A stretch of 64,000 nt of DNA from Powellomyces hirtus (GCA_025526995.1 JAHLKG010000007.1:186001-250000), one strand, 5' to 3'; positions 47,884 through 56,701 are shown, numbered from the stretch's first letter. Numbers and translations are program-made. The notes: generated by a model not told the origin, from the letters alone.

Positions 47884-48255
47884 ATGCCTGCATCCCCTAT
47901 TATCGTTCCTTATGTAGTATATTTTACTCTATTATTCTGTATATTGTGCGTCTCTTTAACAATATGTAGATAGCTTTGTCTGGTACATTGCTGTATCACA
48001 AGTCAAATAACTAATTATCTCTCACATTCACTCAGTAAGATGCTACAGTAGTTTTGTATGTCACGCTTACCGACTAGTCGGCAACGCGAATCTTATTGAC
48101 TACCCCTACTTCAGCTAATTCTCACAAAATATACAATACTTTGCAAAAAGGTACAGCGATTGCTCCATTGACTCTTCTCCTGTTGCAGTTCTGCTCACCG
48201 CAAGCTCTTTGTCGGAGCACCCAATCATCTGAACGCATGGCCACCTTCAAGAACT

Positions 48256-48746
48256 CTACAGACTCATTGCGCGCTCCTTCTCATCCGCAATCTGTCGAGC
48301 GAAGATTGAAGGCCATCCCGCTACCAGTTCGTAGTGGAATCCGCCAGGCGAACAATAGTCAATATTGAGCTTGCTGATGGTCCACCCCGCGTTGGTAAGC
48401 CTGCGTGTTAGCTCACACTTGAGCATGTCAATCCTATACTGAGGCACAGAGCGTGCAGTGCGGTCGTAGCGGACACATGTCACGGGCGCGTCAACGTAAG
48501 ACTTTCTAGCTGATTCGTTGAACTGTTTGACCACTAGGTCGATCTCCTCTCTGATGCTTGGCCATTCGTTGTTTCGTTTGACGGTACGTTGCATGGCACT
48601 GGGGAACAATGTCACACAATTAAGAGCTATGGAAAGGAAGCCGGTGGCCGATAGCTCGATGAGTGCCGGGTCTTGTTCTGAACCAAATGAGGATGCATAC
48701 CTTGCTCTGAGTCTCCTCGGGCTTCTTCGGGTATCTCGGTCAGCAT
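48256..48746 (-). CDS. Small-family member B1, 5' end unclear
   Basis: The frame carries F-L-S-I-A-L-N-C-V-T-L-F-P-S-A-M-Q-R-T, matching L-L-A-S-I-A-V-D-P-H-T-V-F in B2. Then come I-R-E-E-I-D-L-V-V-K-Q-F-N, M-L-K-C-E-L-T-R-R-L-T-N-A-G-W-T-I-S-K-L-N-I, and an end F-H-Y-E-L-V-A-G-W-P with I-A-D-E-K-E-R-A. All agree with B2. The open frame begins after a stop near 48757 without an ATG before 48594. A separate ATG at 48746 opens a 15-codon frame (M-L-T-E-I-P-E-E-A-R) ending in phase 1 at a GTATGC, but the only matching acceptor would give a 23-base intron, too short to accept. The core is intact; the start is not resolved. Confidence 0.5.
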
Positions 48747-48945
48747 CTTGTCCCTACGTTTGCCAGACAATTTGAATGTTCGCTGTTTCGTGGAGTAAAA
48801 GAGAACTATAGCGTCTTGTTCTGCGGACGAAAAAGCGTGCTTGTGGAGAAGTAGTGAACTGAGTCAAGTGTCATGGGGGCGGGACGAGAGACGAGTAACG
48901 TCGTAACTGAAACCATACGGATCCCTGGAACAAAATTCGCGGGAG

Positions 48946-49067
48946 TCATTTGATTTCCAGCCTACGTTGTTTCGGACTTTTGTCGTCGAAGGGCTGCAGA
49001 AGGGCTGCATGGAAAATGGTTTCTGGTCTATGACTCTGAAAGGAGCGAATTGCTTGGGATGCGGCAT
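48946..49067 (-). pseudogene. N-terminal remnant of a B-type copy
   Basis: Starts M-P-H-P-K-Q-F, matching M-P-H-S-K-Q-L of B2. Then one base out of frame it reads R-P-E-T-I-F-H-A-A-L-L, which corresponds to D-P-H-T-V-F-R-A-A-L in B2. It stops soon after, and no A-G-W half follows. Confidence 0.45.
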
Positions 49068-49514
49068 TTTCGTATCGTAGCAAAAGACCCGACGAGCCTA
49101 TGTTTGCGTCTTGAGGCGACAAGTCCGTCAGCGTACTCTGTCTTGCTTGCCCCGACGTTTTGTGGTCTATGATTGGTGCAGAATGGAGAGGGATAGCTTT
49201 TGTTCTGCGTGCGGAAAGAGTCGTGGCTCTATCATAGTTGTCGGCTGTCCATGGCAAAGGAGGAGTGTCAAGGTGGCAGGACAAGGGATAAGTTACGTCG
49301 CAATTGAAACCAGAGAATTCCCTCGACCAGATATACGGGGTAGCCATTTTGACTGCCCCCTTGACAGCTTGATGACACTACCTGGCAAAGCTTCCGGTAT
49401 ACGATGGTCAAGAAAGTTTATTTGTGAAATCTGACGGCATATTGCACGCCTGATCATTGACTACCCTACGCATGCCGTTTCTCGACGCCCTAAGTATCTC
49501 TCAAGTACACCAGC

Positions 49515-49967
49515 CTACATCATCAACGCGCGATCCCGCTCGTCTGTAATCTCCAAATCATAGAATCCAGGCCATGCCACCTCCAGACTGTAGCACCGGC
49601 TGCTGAGGGTGTAAGGGGTGTGCCGACTGCGGCGGCGGTGTGTGTAGCTAGTATTGAGGCCAACCACGTTCCATCCCGCACTCCTCAGCCGACGTGTGAG
49701 CTCACATTTGAGCATCATTTCGAATTTGTGTTCAGCGGGTGGCAACGGCTCGACAAGGTGTTCGATGGTGAGTTTCAACGGCTCGTCGATGCGAAAATCC
49801 ATGATATCATGATTGAAGATTTCGATTACTTCGTCGATCTCTTTCCTAATCACTTTGATTTGGGACCTGGTCGCGTCGTTCTGATCTTTGGTACGCTCTA
49901 AAGCTGCGCGGAAGACTGTGTGTGGATCGACGGCTATGGAAGCAAGCAGTTGTTTAGAATGCGGCAA
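49515..49967 (-). CDS. Small-family member B2, single exon and intact
   Basis: 150 residues from M-P-H-S-K-Q-L to the stop with no intron. The family core is present: helix Q-I-K-V-I-R-K-E-I-D-E-V-I-E-I-F-N, strand L-K-L-T-I, helix M-M-L-K-C-E-L-T-R-R-L-R-S-A-G-W-N-V, strand V-G-L-N-T. An inserted basic loop (H-R-R-R-S-R-H) comes next, then a strand C-Y-S-L-E-V-A-W-P. The end L-E-I-T-D-E-R-D-R-A-L matches B1. B-type members differ from the plus-strand C-type by lacking the tiny first exon and by this longer C-terminus. No known domain is recognised. Confidence 0.65.
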   Translation of the reverse strand: MPHSKQLLASIAVDPHTVFRAALERTKDQNDATRSQIKVIRKEIDEVIEIFNHDIMDFRIDEPLKLTIEHLVEPLPPAEHKFEMMLKCELTRRLRSAGWNVVGLNTSYTHRRRSRHTPYTLSSRCYSLEVAWPGFYDLEITDERDRALMM

Positions 49968-50575
49968 TGTTCAGCTTGAATCAGTACAAAAGACCTGGCG
50001 GACCTGAGATTTCGTCTTTTGAGGACATTGCTGTATTAATTTGATCGGAGGTGCAAGAATGGCCTTTTGTCCCGCGAGCGGAAAGAAAGCGGACACGAAA
50101 ACAAACAGAAATGTGTCTAGAATAAAGAACTGCCCTAAACGTCGGCAGACCGAGTTGCCATTCAAATCACAACTCTGACATGATAGCAGTAGTATGGGGA
50201 CGAAACATTTTTGTCACTTCCTTGACGGACAGGTCGCCGACAGCGACGCGACAGCTCACGATGATGGGAGAGTGCAAGCTTTTCAGGACAGCAACCTGAG
50301 ACATTGGCCATTGCTGTCCCTGAAACTTTTTGTCGCCATTCCGGTCGAGATGCCTGAAATGAAAGTTACCATGGGGTTATTTCACACGCTGCTTGTCTGC
50401 TTTGACGCTGTTGTGCGAAGGCAGCCGGCTATCTCAAATCAAGCACTCTTCTCATCTCCGAGAAACTACCTGAATTGCCTGTACGACCATCACGTTGAGT
50501 AATATTTAGCCAGAAAACCTTCAAAATGACATCTAGCTCTTCTTCTAACAACTGTTTTCTATTTTTTTCGAACAG

Positions 50576-50889
50576 TGATTGGTCCTGACGAATTCATTCG
50601 CACCAGGGTGCAAGCAGAGTTTGATACCGCTCTGATCTTCATCGATGACCAGTTGAAGACCGCCACGCTTCGGGATCCCATAACAATCAAGTTTGAAACT
50701 CAAAAGCCTCACGCTGACAGCTGGTGCTTGGCTTGCGGAGAAGCCTTGCGGCGCCAACTCACCAACTCCTTGAGGGACGCCAGCTGGATAATATTGAAAT
50801 TGGAAGTCAATCCCGTTCGGCGGTGTCGTCGCGCTGGGAGCACAGACGTTCTGCAGTATACATTGGAGTTGAGATTGCCAACTCCATAA
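50576..50889 (+). CDS. Small-family member C1 (second exon; first exon not found)
   Basis: After a pyrimidine-rich acceptor ending CGAACAG the phase-1 exon reads V-I-G-P-D-E-F-I-R, the family opening. It goes on with F-D-T-A-L-I-F-I-D-D-Q-L, strand I-T-I-K-F-E, A-L-R-R-Q-L-T-N-S-L-R-D-A-S-W-I-I-L-K-L-E-V and closing strand Y-T-L-E-L-R-L-P. The glycine of A-G-W is serine here. No ATG lies in frame in this exon, so a small upstream exon ending in phase 1 is required; I could not pick one with confidence in 50.3-50.56 kb. Confidence 0.5.
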
Positions 50890-51465
50890 GTCACTCCGGA
50901 GTACATAAAGCGGACCGAAGGGCGTAGCAGGAACGCATCGCGTGAGTGAAGACTACCTTCTATTCGGACAGAAGACAAAGTGATGTTATATGAATCTGCG
51001 CCGGCCCGGGGAACAGCACGTATGAAGATCAAAGTAGGACGAGAGACAGATTTGCGAAAAGTGTATATGACAGGGTAGTCAGTTGTAGCTGGTCTCAATA
51101 TATTTCCCCCAAGCATGAACATCACTTCCTCGTGTACATGTGAAACTTCTTTTTCTAACGAAGACAGACTGCTATCCTTCGTCCAACCTCACTCATTGTA
51201 TTTCATCCAGCCTAACGAGTCTGCACGAGTAACTTCCAAATCATGCCCCGCTTGATCGCACACCGGTAGATGTTCCGCCACTTCGACACCCTTGACATTG
51301 TGTACCATCTCAGAGTGGCTGTCTCCATGATCCTGATAAGATCTTAACTAAATTACCCTCTCATCTCACCGCGAGATGGCCAAATTCCCCACCCTACTGG
51401 TAGATGCTCTTCTCGCACGCTTCCTCCATCGCAATAGTTAGAGAGAAGCATCCAGGCCATCCTAC
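50890..51465. other. Gene-poor stretch
   Basis: No gene is supported. A minus-strand segment near 51240-51290 reads C-A-I-K-R-G-M-I-W-K-L-L-V, which vaguely recalls the family's second helix; it is too short to call. Confidence 0.3.
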
Positions 51466-51831
51466 TTAGATGCTATAAGGCAGATAGTATGGAGTAGTGC
51501 CTTCAGCCGTGATCTCAAGGAAAACGACGCTTCACCCTGCCCGTCTGATCCGTTGTGTCAGCGCATGCTTTAGGATCTTGATACCGTAGCTGTTAGTCAA
51601 TGGCGCTTCGTTCGGATATTCTCGACTAAATTTGATTTGCAAGGACTGGTCAATGCGTTCAAAGTCCACGATTTTGCGATTAAAGCATTTGATCGCTGCG
51701 ACAACTTCCCGCTCGATGTGTTTCTTGAGTGCCTGGTTTTGACCTACACTGTAATCCCAGGCTTTGAGGAGCAACAAACTAGAACTTTCAACAACATCTA
51801 TAGTGAATGTAGGTGCATTAACGCAAAGCAT
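51466..51831 (-). pseudogene. Small-family member B3, stopped at the conserved tryptophan
   Basis: The frame has helix H-I-E-R-E-V-V-A-A-I-K-C-F-N-R-K-I, strand L-Q-I-K-F-S-R and I-K-I-L-K-H-A-L-T-Q-R-I-R-R-A-G, then TGA (51532-51534). Family members have TGG there (A-G-W). Beyond the stop the same frame stays open for 21 codons (S-V-V-F-L-E-I-T-A-E-G, then P-Y-Y-L-P) to a TAA, which fits the lost C-terminal strands. A single G-to-A change explains it. The 5' end may join the acidic open frame to its right. Confidence 0.55.
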
Positions 51832-51857
51832 GTCTCATGTCATATCACATAGATCGC

Positions 51858-52253
51858 TCATACCTTCTTCGCTTTCATCGCACACGTTTTTTCCTTCTTT
51901 CTCGCACTCGAGCCTTCGCATGGTTCTTCCGCGTTTCCCTCACCCAAATCTTCCTCCTTGTTTCCGTTAGCCAATTCTTCTTGCATGTTTTCGTTAGCCA
52001 AATCTTCTTCCGCGTTTTCCTCACCCAAATCTTCCTCCTTGTTTCCATTAGCCAGTTCTTCTTGCATGTTTTCGTTAGCCAAATCTTCATCCTCGTATTC
52101 GTGACCTGAAAAAATCACTTCGAGGGTTTCGTCCGAATCTTCTTCCTCGTTGAAGTAACTGAAAGCTTCTTCCTCGGCTTCATCATCCAAATCCTCTTTC
52201 CCGCTTTCGTAACCCGAGCCTTCTTCCTCGTAGTCATCCAAATCCTCTTCCAC
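51858..52253 (-). CDS. Acidic repeat exon, no start codon of its own
   Basis: About 130 codons, nearly all E, D, N, G and A, ending in a lysine-rich A-R-K-K-E-K-T-C-A-M-K-A-K-K followed by GTATGAG, a good phase-0 donor. Two tandem 27-residue units (E-D-L-A-N-E-N-M-Q-E-E-L, then A-N-G-N-K-E-E-D-L-G) are encoded by an 81-base DNA repeat. No ATG lies in frame after the preceding stop, so this is an internal exon or a decayed one. A phase-0 acceptor (AAAACCAG near 51741) could join it to B3 at A-L-K-K-H-I-E-R-E, making an acidic-tailed family protein; this is inference. Confidence 0.4.
   Translation of the reverse strand: MEEDLDDYEEEGSGYESGKEDLDDEAEEEAFSYFNEEEDSDETLEVIFSGHEYEDEDLANENMQEELANGNKEEDLGEENAEEDLANENMQEELANGNKEEDLGEGNAEEPCEGSSARKKEKTCAMKAKKV
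51938..52099 (-). repeat. 81-base tandem repeat, two units
   Basis: The words CACCCAAATCTTCCTCC and TTCTTGCATGTTTTCGTTAG recur with an 81-base period. The unit codes for 27 acidic residues on the minus strand. Confidence 0.8.
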
Positions 52254-52754
52254 CTGTTCATGATACGCGACAGTCCGAGCTTGCCATTGTTTTCGCTGTA
52301 TTGTCGTTCAGAAGACCCTTGTTCGTCGCTTGTTCAGCGCGGAAGAGGTTATAAACAAAATACGCTTGCTGCGACGCTAAAGTAGGTCACAGCTGGGGGA
52401 TCGAAATACCACTTAACTTTAGGACCGCTCTGCACAGTCACGAACTGAGCTAGATTTGTGGAAAGAGCTAGTACACCTTGTAGGTCAAACTGGGGGTGAA
52501 AACGGCGTGAAAATGACACCAAACCGCGCGTGGTATAGCTCAATTGCTATCCCTGAAACCGTTGCTTGTCATCTGACGAATCTATGGCAAACGCTTCTTA
52601 ATCCTGTGGCGCCCCAATCGCAATGCACTCCCCGGTCCACAAGCAGCATGTATTGCCGATAACACCCAATCAACCCTCTAGTGTACAGCACTTGATTAGC
52701 TGGCAAAAGCATTAGGTTCGAACTTGAATGGACATGAAGTGGAACTCAAGCCTT

Positions 52755-53122
52755 ATGTCAAAGAGAGGTGCGAGTAGGGCTTCCGAGACTTCTCTTTTGA
52801 TTTACGCGCTACAACCTGATTATTCATTTATGCAGTGATGACACATGAGGAATTCATGCAGCTCGACGTGGAACGACAATTCAAAAACGCTCTGTTCCAT
52901 ATCAACTTGCAGTTGACCAGCCTCGTTCCTGAGGAATTCATACACATCACATTTGCATCCCCCAAAGCGCACGCCATTGGCTGGTGGTCAAAGTTTGGAA
53001 TGGATGTAAAATGGGAAGTTAGTCGGGCTCTGGAAAAGGCTGGTTGGATAGTGTCGAATCTGAAGGTCGAACCTAAGGAGTCCAAGAATGATCATACAAC
53101 TTCTGTCGACGCTCTGTACTAA
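52755..53122 (+). CDS. Small-family member C2, likely truncated by a late stop
   Basis: Exon 1 at 52755-52767 codes only M-S-K-R plus one base; after a 68-base intron exon 2 (52836-53122) opens V-M-T-H-E-E-F-M-Q. Core: F-K-N-A-L-F-H-I-N-L-Q-L, strand F-I-H-I-T-F, W-E-V-S-R-A-L-E-K-A-G-W-I-V-S-N-L-K-V-E-P. It ends D-A-L-Y-TAA. Past the TAA the same frame reads T-M-D-L-K-V-P-S-L-Q-W-L before the next stop. This is exactly the closing strand of C1 and C4 (L-x-Y-x-L-x-L-R-L-P). So a TAC-to-TAA change has probably removed the last strand; whether the 99-residue product folds is unknown. Confidence 0.6.
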
Positions 53123-53254
53123 ACGATGGACCTGAAAGTGCCGAGTTTGCAGTGGCTGTAGTACGAAGAACCCACGAGGAGGGCAGAAAGCCCAGCGCGT
53201 GCTAACAGCGACCACCACATATTGGAAAAAAACAAATAGTCGGGGGGACGGGGC

Positions 53255-53271
53255 GGGGGGGGGGGGGGGGG
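53255..53271. repeat. Poly-G tract
   Basis: Seventeen G preceded by other short G runs, in the 3' flank of C2. Confidence 0.9.
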
Positions 53272-53834
53272 TCGCAGGTGTGGCAAGCATATGATGGGCA
53301 AGGGAGATTAGCTTTACTCAGGTCAAGTGAAAGATGTATATAGCAGAACAGCAATTTGTAAAGTGGTCATAATATGGTTTCATCGCTCCACCAGTTCAGT
53401 TAAATTTTCACATTTTGCTAGCAATGCAAATTTATGACCGATAGTCAGTCGTTCAGTCGTTCTGACGTAGTCATACTCTTCTTCTCACTCTTCCAAGACT
53501 GAATTGTTCCATCGTTTCCATCTACTTATTTTTCAGTTCGAATAAGCTCCATTTAGAGAAAAACCGCTCCAATTGGCAGCACAGAATCAGTCGCTTCACC
53601 AGCAAGCGTTTACTTTTTGACGGCATCGGGAAATCTCAGCGTGTGGCTTGTGAGGCTTAGCACCGCGCACACAGATGGAGCCGCTCAGCACACCCCCGTC
53701 GTTCAACTCGCGCGCCAGAGCAACAGAACCGTTAGCTACCACCCGTACACTACGAATCTATCATCAGATCACTGAGATTTTGTAGCCATGCTACAAGTAC
53801 CCGTTCGCGGTGTCAAGCTTTTGACAGCACAAAC
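53272..53834. other. AT-rich spacer between C2 and C3
   Basis: No coding signal is seen. It should hold the promoter of copy C3. Confidence 0.3.
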
Positions 53835-54167
53835 ATGCCGTCAAAATACGACTTGGAAGGTTTGTGCAGGTGCAATCCTATGCTGTTCGCGCTCAGACGC
53901 GGATTTACCACACCCGGCAGTGATGACCCCTCAAGAATGCGCCCGTAACATTCTACACTACGAATTCTCATGCGCACGCAAGCAAATCAACATGCAGCTG
54001 GCCGACGCAAAGACAGCAAAAGTCCCTGATATGCCTCTTCTCAAGTTCGAACGTTTGTCCGCGCCGACTGGCCGGAGCACTACACTACGAGTTTGCAGAC
54101 GAAATTGAGAGAGCGTTAGTCGATGCGGGATGGAGAGTTGCACATGTGATGTTATCGCGTGGGTAGA
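53835..54167 (+). pseudogene. Small-family member C3, frameshifted
   Basis: Exon 1 (53835-53859, M-P-S-K-Y-D-L-E plus one base) and a second exon from 53921 (V-M-T-P-Q-E-C-A-R) keep the family structure, with helix A-R-K-Q-I-N-M-Q-L and strand L-L-K-F-E-R-L. The frame then runs into a stop at 54106-54108. From about 54065 the neighbouring frame carries the missing half: H-Y-E-F-A-D-E-I-E-R-A-L-V-D-A-G-W-R-V-A-H-V-M, then a stop at 54167. A one- or two-base indel between the halves disables it, and the closing strand is gone. Confidence 0.6.
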
Positions 54168-54726
54168 GAGTCGCCTAGGGAGAAGCCGGCATTGTAGTAT
54201 GCGATAAAACTGTACTCCCCTGATATGCGTGACATAGAAGTGGATCGGCAGAGGTCGCCTTGAACCGAAACGTCTTGACATATTATCGTTAGCGTCATTG
54301 AGATATAGTTGTTACATGTAAGACAAAGCTTTACGTTACGAAACGTCAAATTTAACGTTCAGTGTCATTAAGAGATTTTCTCTTTAGAAAACATCATCCG
54401 CTTTGGTTCATGTCATGTGTCAGACATTTAAAGATACTACTTTTATTTGACCTGAAGCCCTTTGGCGCCGCCCAGTCTTCGGGCGATCACAAACTACACG
54501 CGCGTCCCTTTGGGTTTCCCCACATAGGGCACTGTAGGGGGAGCGAGTGAGCATATGGATGTTTCCCCTCTTCCTCGGCTTTGTATTCTTACGTTATCAC
54601 TGGTGCAATGAAATTATGTCTATGCAATGAAATTCAATGGACATAACTTCATTACACATTCCCCCCGAGATCTCGAGTCTCGGACATAAGCTAACGTCTC
54701 ATCCGAACTTTTCACCAGAACGATCC
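54168..54726. other. Spacer between C3 and C4
   Basis: No gene is supported. A TATAAAA-like word at about 54743 lies inside the C4 first exon, so it is not its TATA box. Confidence 0.3.
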
Positions 54727-55160
54727 ATGCCCGCCATTTCTGATATAAAAGGTATGTACTCTTTCTGCGTAATCCGCGCGTCAAACTTTCTTCCCGTCAA
54801 CAACCTGTCACTTGTTCAGTAATGACACCCCGCGAATTCATCGATCGGGCAGCCACGCAAGAAGTTCAAGCCGCATTAGAATGCATCAACGAACGGCTAG
54901 CGGACTGCGAGTTCCGGGAGACGCTATCCATCAACTTCACCACCTATGTCGCTGACACGCTTTGGCCAATGTGTCACGAACCTCTGGAGCGGCAACTGAG
55001 GGAGGCATTGGAGAAGGCCGGGTGGATTGTGACGAATTTGTGTGTAGATCCATTTGGGGAACGGAAGGTGGCGAGCGATGGATTGTTTTATGCTGTGGGA
55101 TTGAGGTTGCCGGAGATGGGCACGTTCAGGGGAGATGACAAGAAAGAGGGGGAGGAGTAG
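54727..55160 (+). CDS. Small-family member C4, intact
   Basis: Best-preserved plus-strand copy, 121 residues. Exon 1 (54727-54751) gives M-P-A-I-S-D-I-K plus one base; the 68-base intron has a good GTATGT donor and TTGTTCAG acceptor; exon 2 (54820-55160) opens V-M-T-P-R-E-F-I-D-R-A. Core: V-Q-A-A-L-E-C-I-N-E-R-L-A, strand L-S-I-N-F-T, E-P-L-E-R-Q-L-R-E-A-L-E-K-A-G-W-I-V-T-N-L-C-V-D-P-F, closing strand L-F-Y-A-V-G-L-R-L-P, then a charged tail (D-D-K-K-E-G-E-E). This copy defines the family pattern. No known domain is recognised; size and lack of a signal peptide suggest a cytosolic or nuclear adaptor, which is inference. Confidence 0.7.
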
Positions 55161-55747
55161 GCGGATGGTTACTTGCCGGCCATTCGAGCAGAGAAGATTC
55201 ACGTAACTTGTCCTAACCGGCAATAAAACATGTGCAAACATTCAATGTGCATCACTTTGGTTGACTTCAACGCAAGAGAGCGAATATTGACATCTCAATG
55301 CAAACTGGTACTTGCGAGTATTGCTATTGCTCTCATCGAAAAGCATCACTGCACTCTTGTACCACTGTCACCTACCGGCTTTCTGGTACCGCGACGCGTC
55401 AAGTATGGAAAAGCCTCCACCGTTCTATGCATGATAGACAATATGCGAAACGAATCCCAGATTGGAAAACACATGCGTGTGGACATTTTCCGCAGACAAA
55501 ACAAAGGACCAAAAGAAAAGCAGTGTGAGAGTTTTCAAACTCGCTCCCCACGCTGAGCAACCGATAGAGCGCGTCACACACACACACATTGGAACCCTGA
55601 CTGCTGTACCCTGAAACAACGCCACATAGAGCAGGGACCGCGAATAGCTTGTCACTGACACTTCTTACTTGAGCATACTCCAAAGGAAAGTCGTCGCGCG
55701 TCAACCCCCGCACCAAAGTCACAAAGAAGAATCACACAACCAGCACC
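55161..55747. other. Spacer between C4 and D
   Basis: No gene is supported; the right end must hold the promoter of member D. Confidence 0.3.
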
Positions 55748-56326
55748 ATGGCACCGAAACGACGTCGACCATCCAACGCAAATGGAGGTAGTACAGCTGA
55801 TTCGGCCCTCAAGGCAGAGATCAACGAGACTACGCAAGGTTCGAGTGCAACCCCATCCCAACTCCAACAAGTAAAGCTTCTTTATTTGATTTCGATAAGT
55901 AACCTAACCCGCAACTGATGCTCTCACTCTCACCGGCGTTCCGACCACACTCCAGCACTAACACCCCAAAAAGTGATTGACGGCGCGCTCACACGCGCAG
56001 GTGTGCGGAAGAAACTCAAGCCGACGCTGGACGCAGCGATCAAATCGCTCAACGCATTGCTGAATGCATGGAATATCGGCGACGCGCAAACATTCGACTA
56101 CACCATTGTGATTGACGACAACGAAGCAGTCGCTAATCACATGGACGAACTCGACCAGTTGCTGATTACGACCCTGGTGGCCGCCAACTGGACAGTCAAG
56201 TCTTTGCAAACAGAGATGTCGTTATTGAGTCGAATGGGAATTGCGGAACGGTCGTTGAACATAAGTGTGGAGTTGGGGTTTCCTGATGACCAGGAAGCAA
56301 GGATTCTTGGAGAGGTCGCAACTTAA
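55748..56326 (+). CDS. Small-family member D with basic first exon
   Basis: Divergent but clear relative. Exon 2 follows the acceptor CACTCCAG and reads A-L-T-P-Q-K-V-I-D-G-A-L, aligned with V-M-T-P-R-E-F-I-D-R-A of C4. It continues L-D-A-A-I-K-S-L-N-A-L-L, strand F-D-Y-T-I-V-I-D, L-D-Q-L-L-I-T-T-L-V-A-A-N-W-T-V-K-S-L and closing strand L-N-I-S-V-E-L-G-F-P. N replaces the G of A-G-W. Exon 1 starts M-A-P-K-R-R-R-P-S, a nuclear-localisation-like basic run. The donor is ambiguous: GGAG/GTAGTA at 55787 or CAAG/GTTCGA about 60 bases later; both are phase 1. Exon 2 is about 55956-56326. No damage is seen. Confidence 0.6.
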
Positions 56327-56701
56327 AGTATTTCTGAAAAGTGGCAATTCAAGTCCAGGCCATATCGAAAGCAAACGGAGGTATGTCCCCTCGACCACCT
56401 GTGTCTAAACATGCAGCAACACGTAGTTGAATAGATATATCAATCCAGGTATCGCGCTCGCCGTCTAGCACCGTAAGTCGTTCATTCCTCAGAACCTTAG
56501 TAAATCATCCCATCCTATCATCTATGGAACGTAAAATCTGACTACAGTAGCCTAGCCAAGCATAGCATAGATTGATATTGATACCCCACTAAGGAGACGA
56601 CGGGGTTTGATTACGGAATTAAACCATGCAGAAATGCAATAAATACACAAATGAAAAAAATGAAACGAGAAGGGGGGAGGGGAGGTTTGGGTGCTGCCCA
56701 A
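56327..56701. other. Convergent boundary of the accessory block
   Basis: Between member D (+) and the 3' end of UTP21 (-). Nothing coding is seen. Confidence 0.35.

Noticed and set aside
51837..52109. Hydrophobic repetitive frame on the plus strand (F-L-L-V-S, F-F-L-H-V-F)
   Set aside because: It is the exact antisense of the acidic repeat exon; the E/D-rich strand with its basic end and splice donor is the better candidate.
52531..52730. tRNA-like words (TATAGCTCAATTG, GGTTCGAAC)
   Set aside because: They do not combine into a cloverleaf of the right length; no acceptor stem pairs around them.
33500..56700. Block considered as a transposon or integrated virus
   Set aside because: No transposase, integrase, reverse transcriptase, polymerase or capsid-like frame, and no clear terminal repeats were seen; introns are typical of the host.
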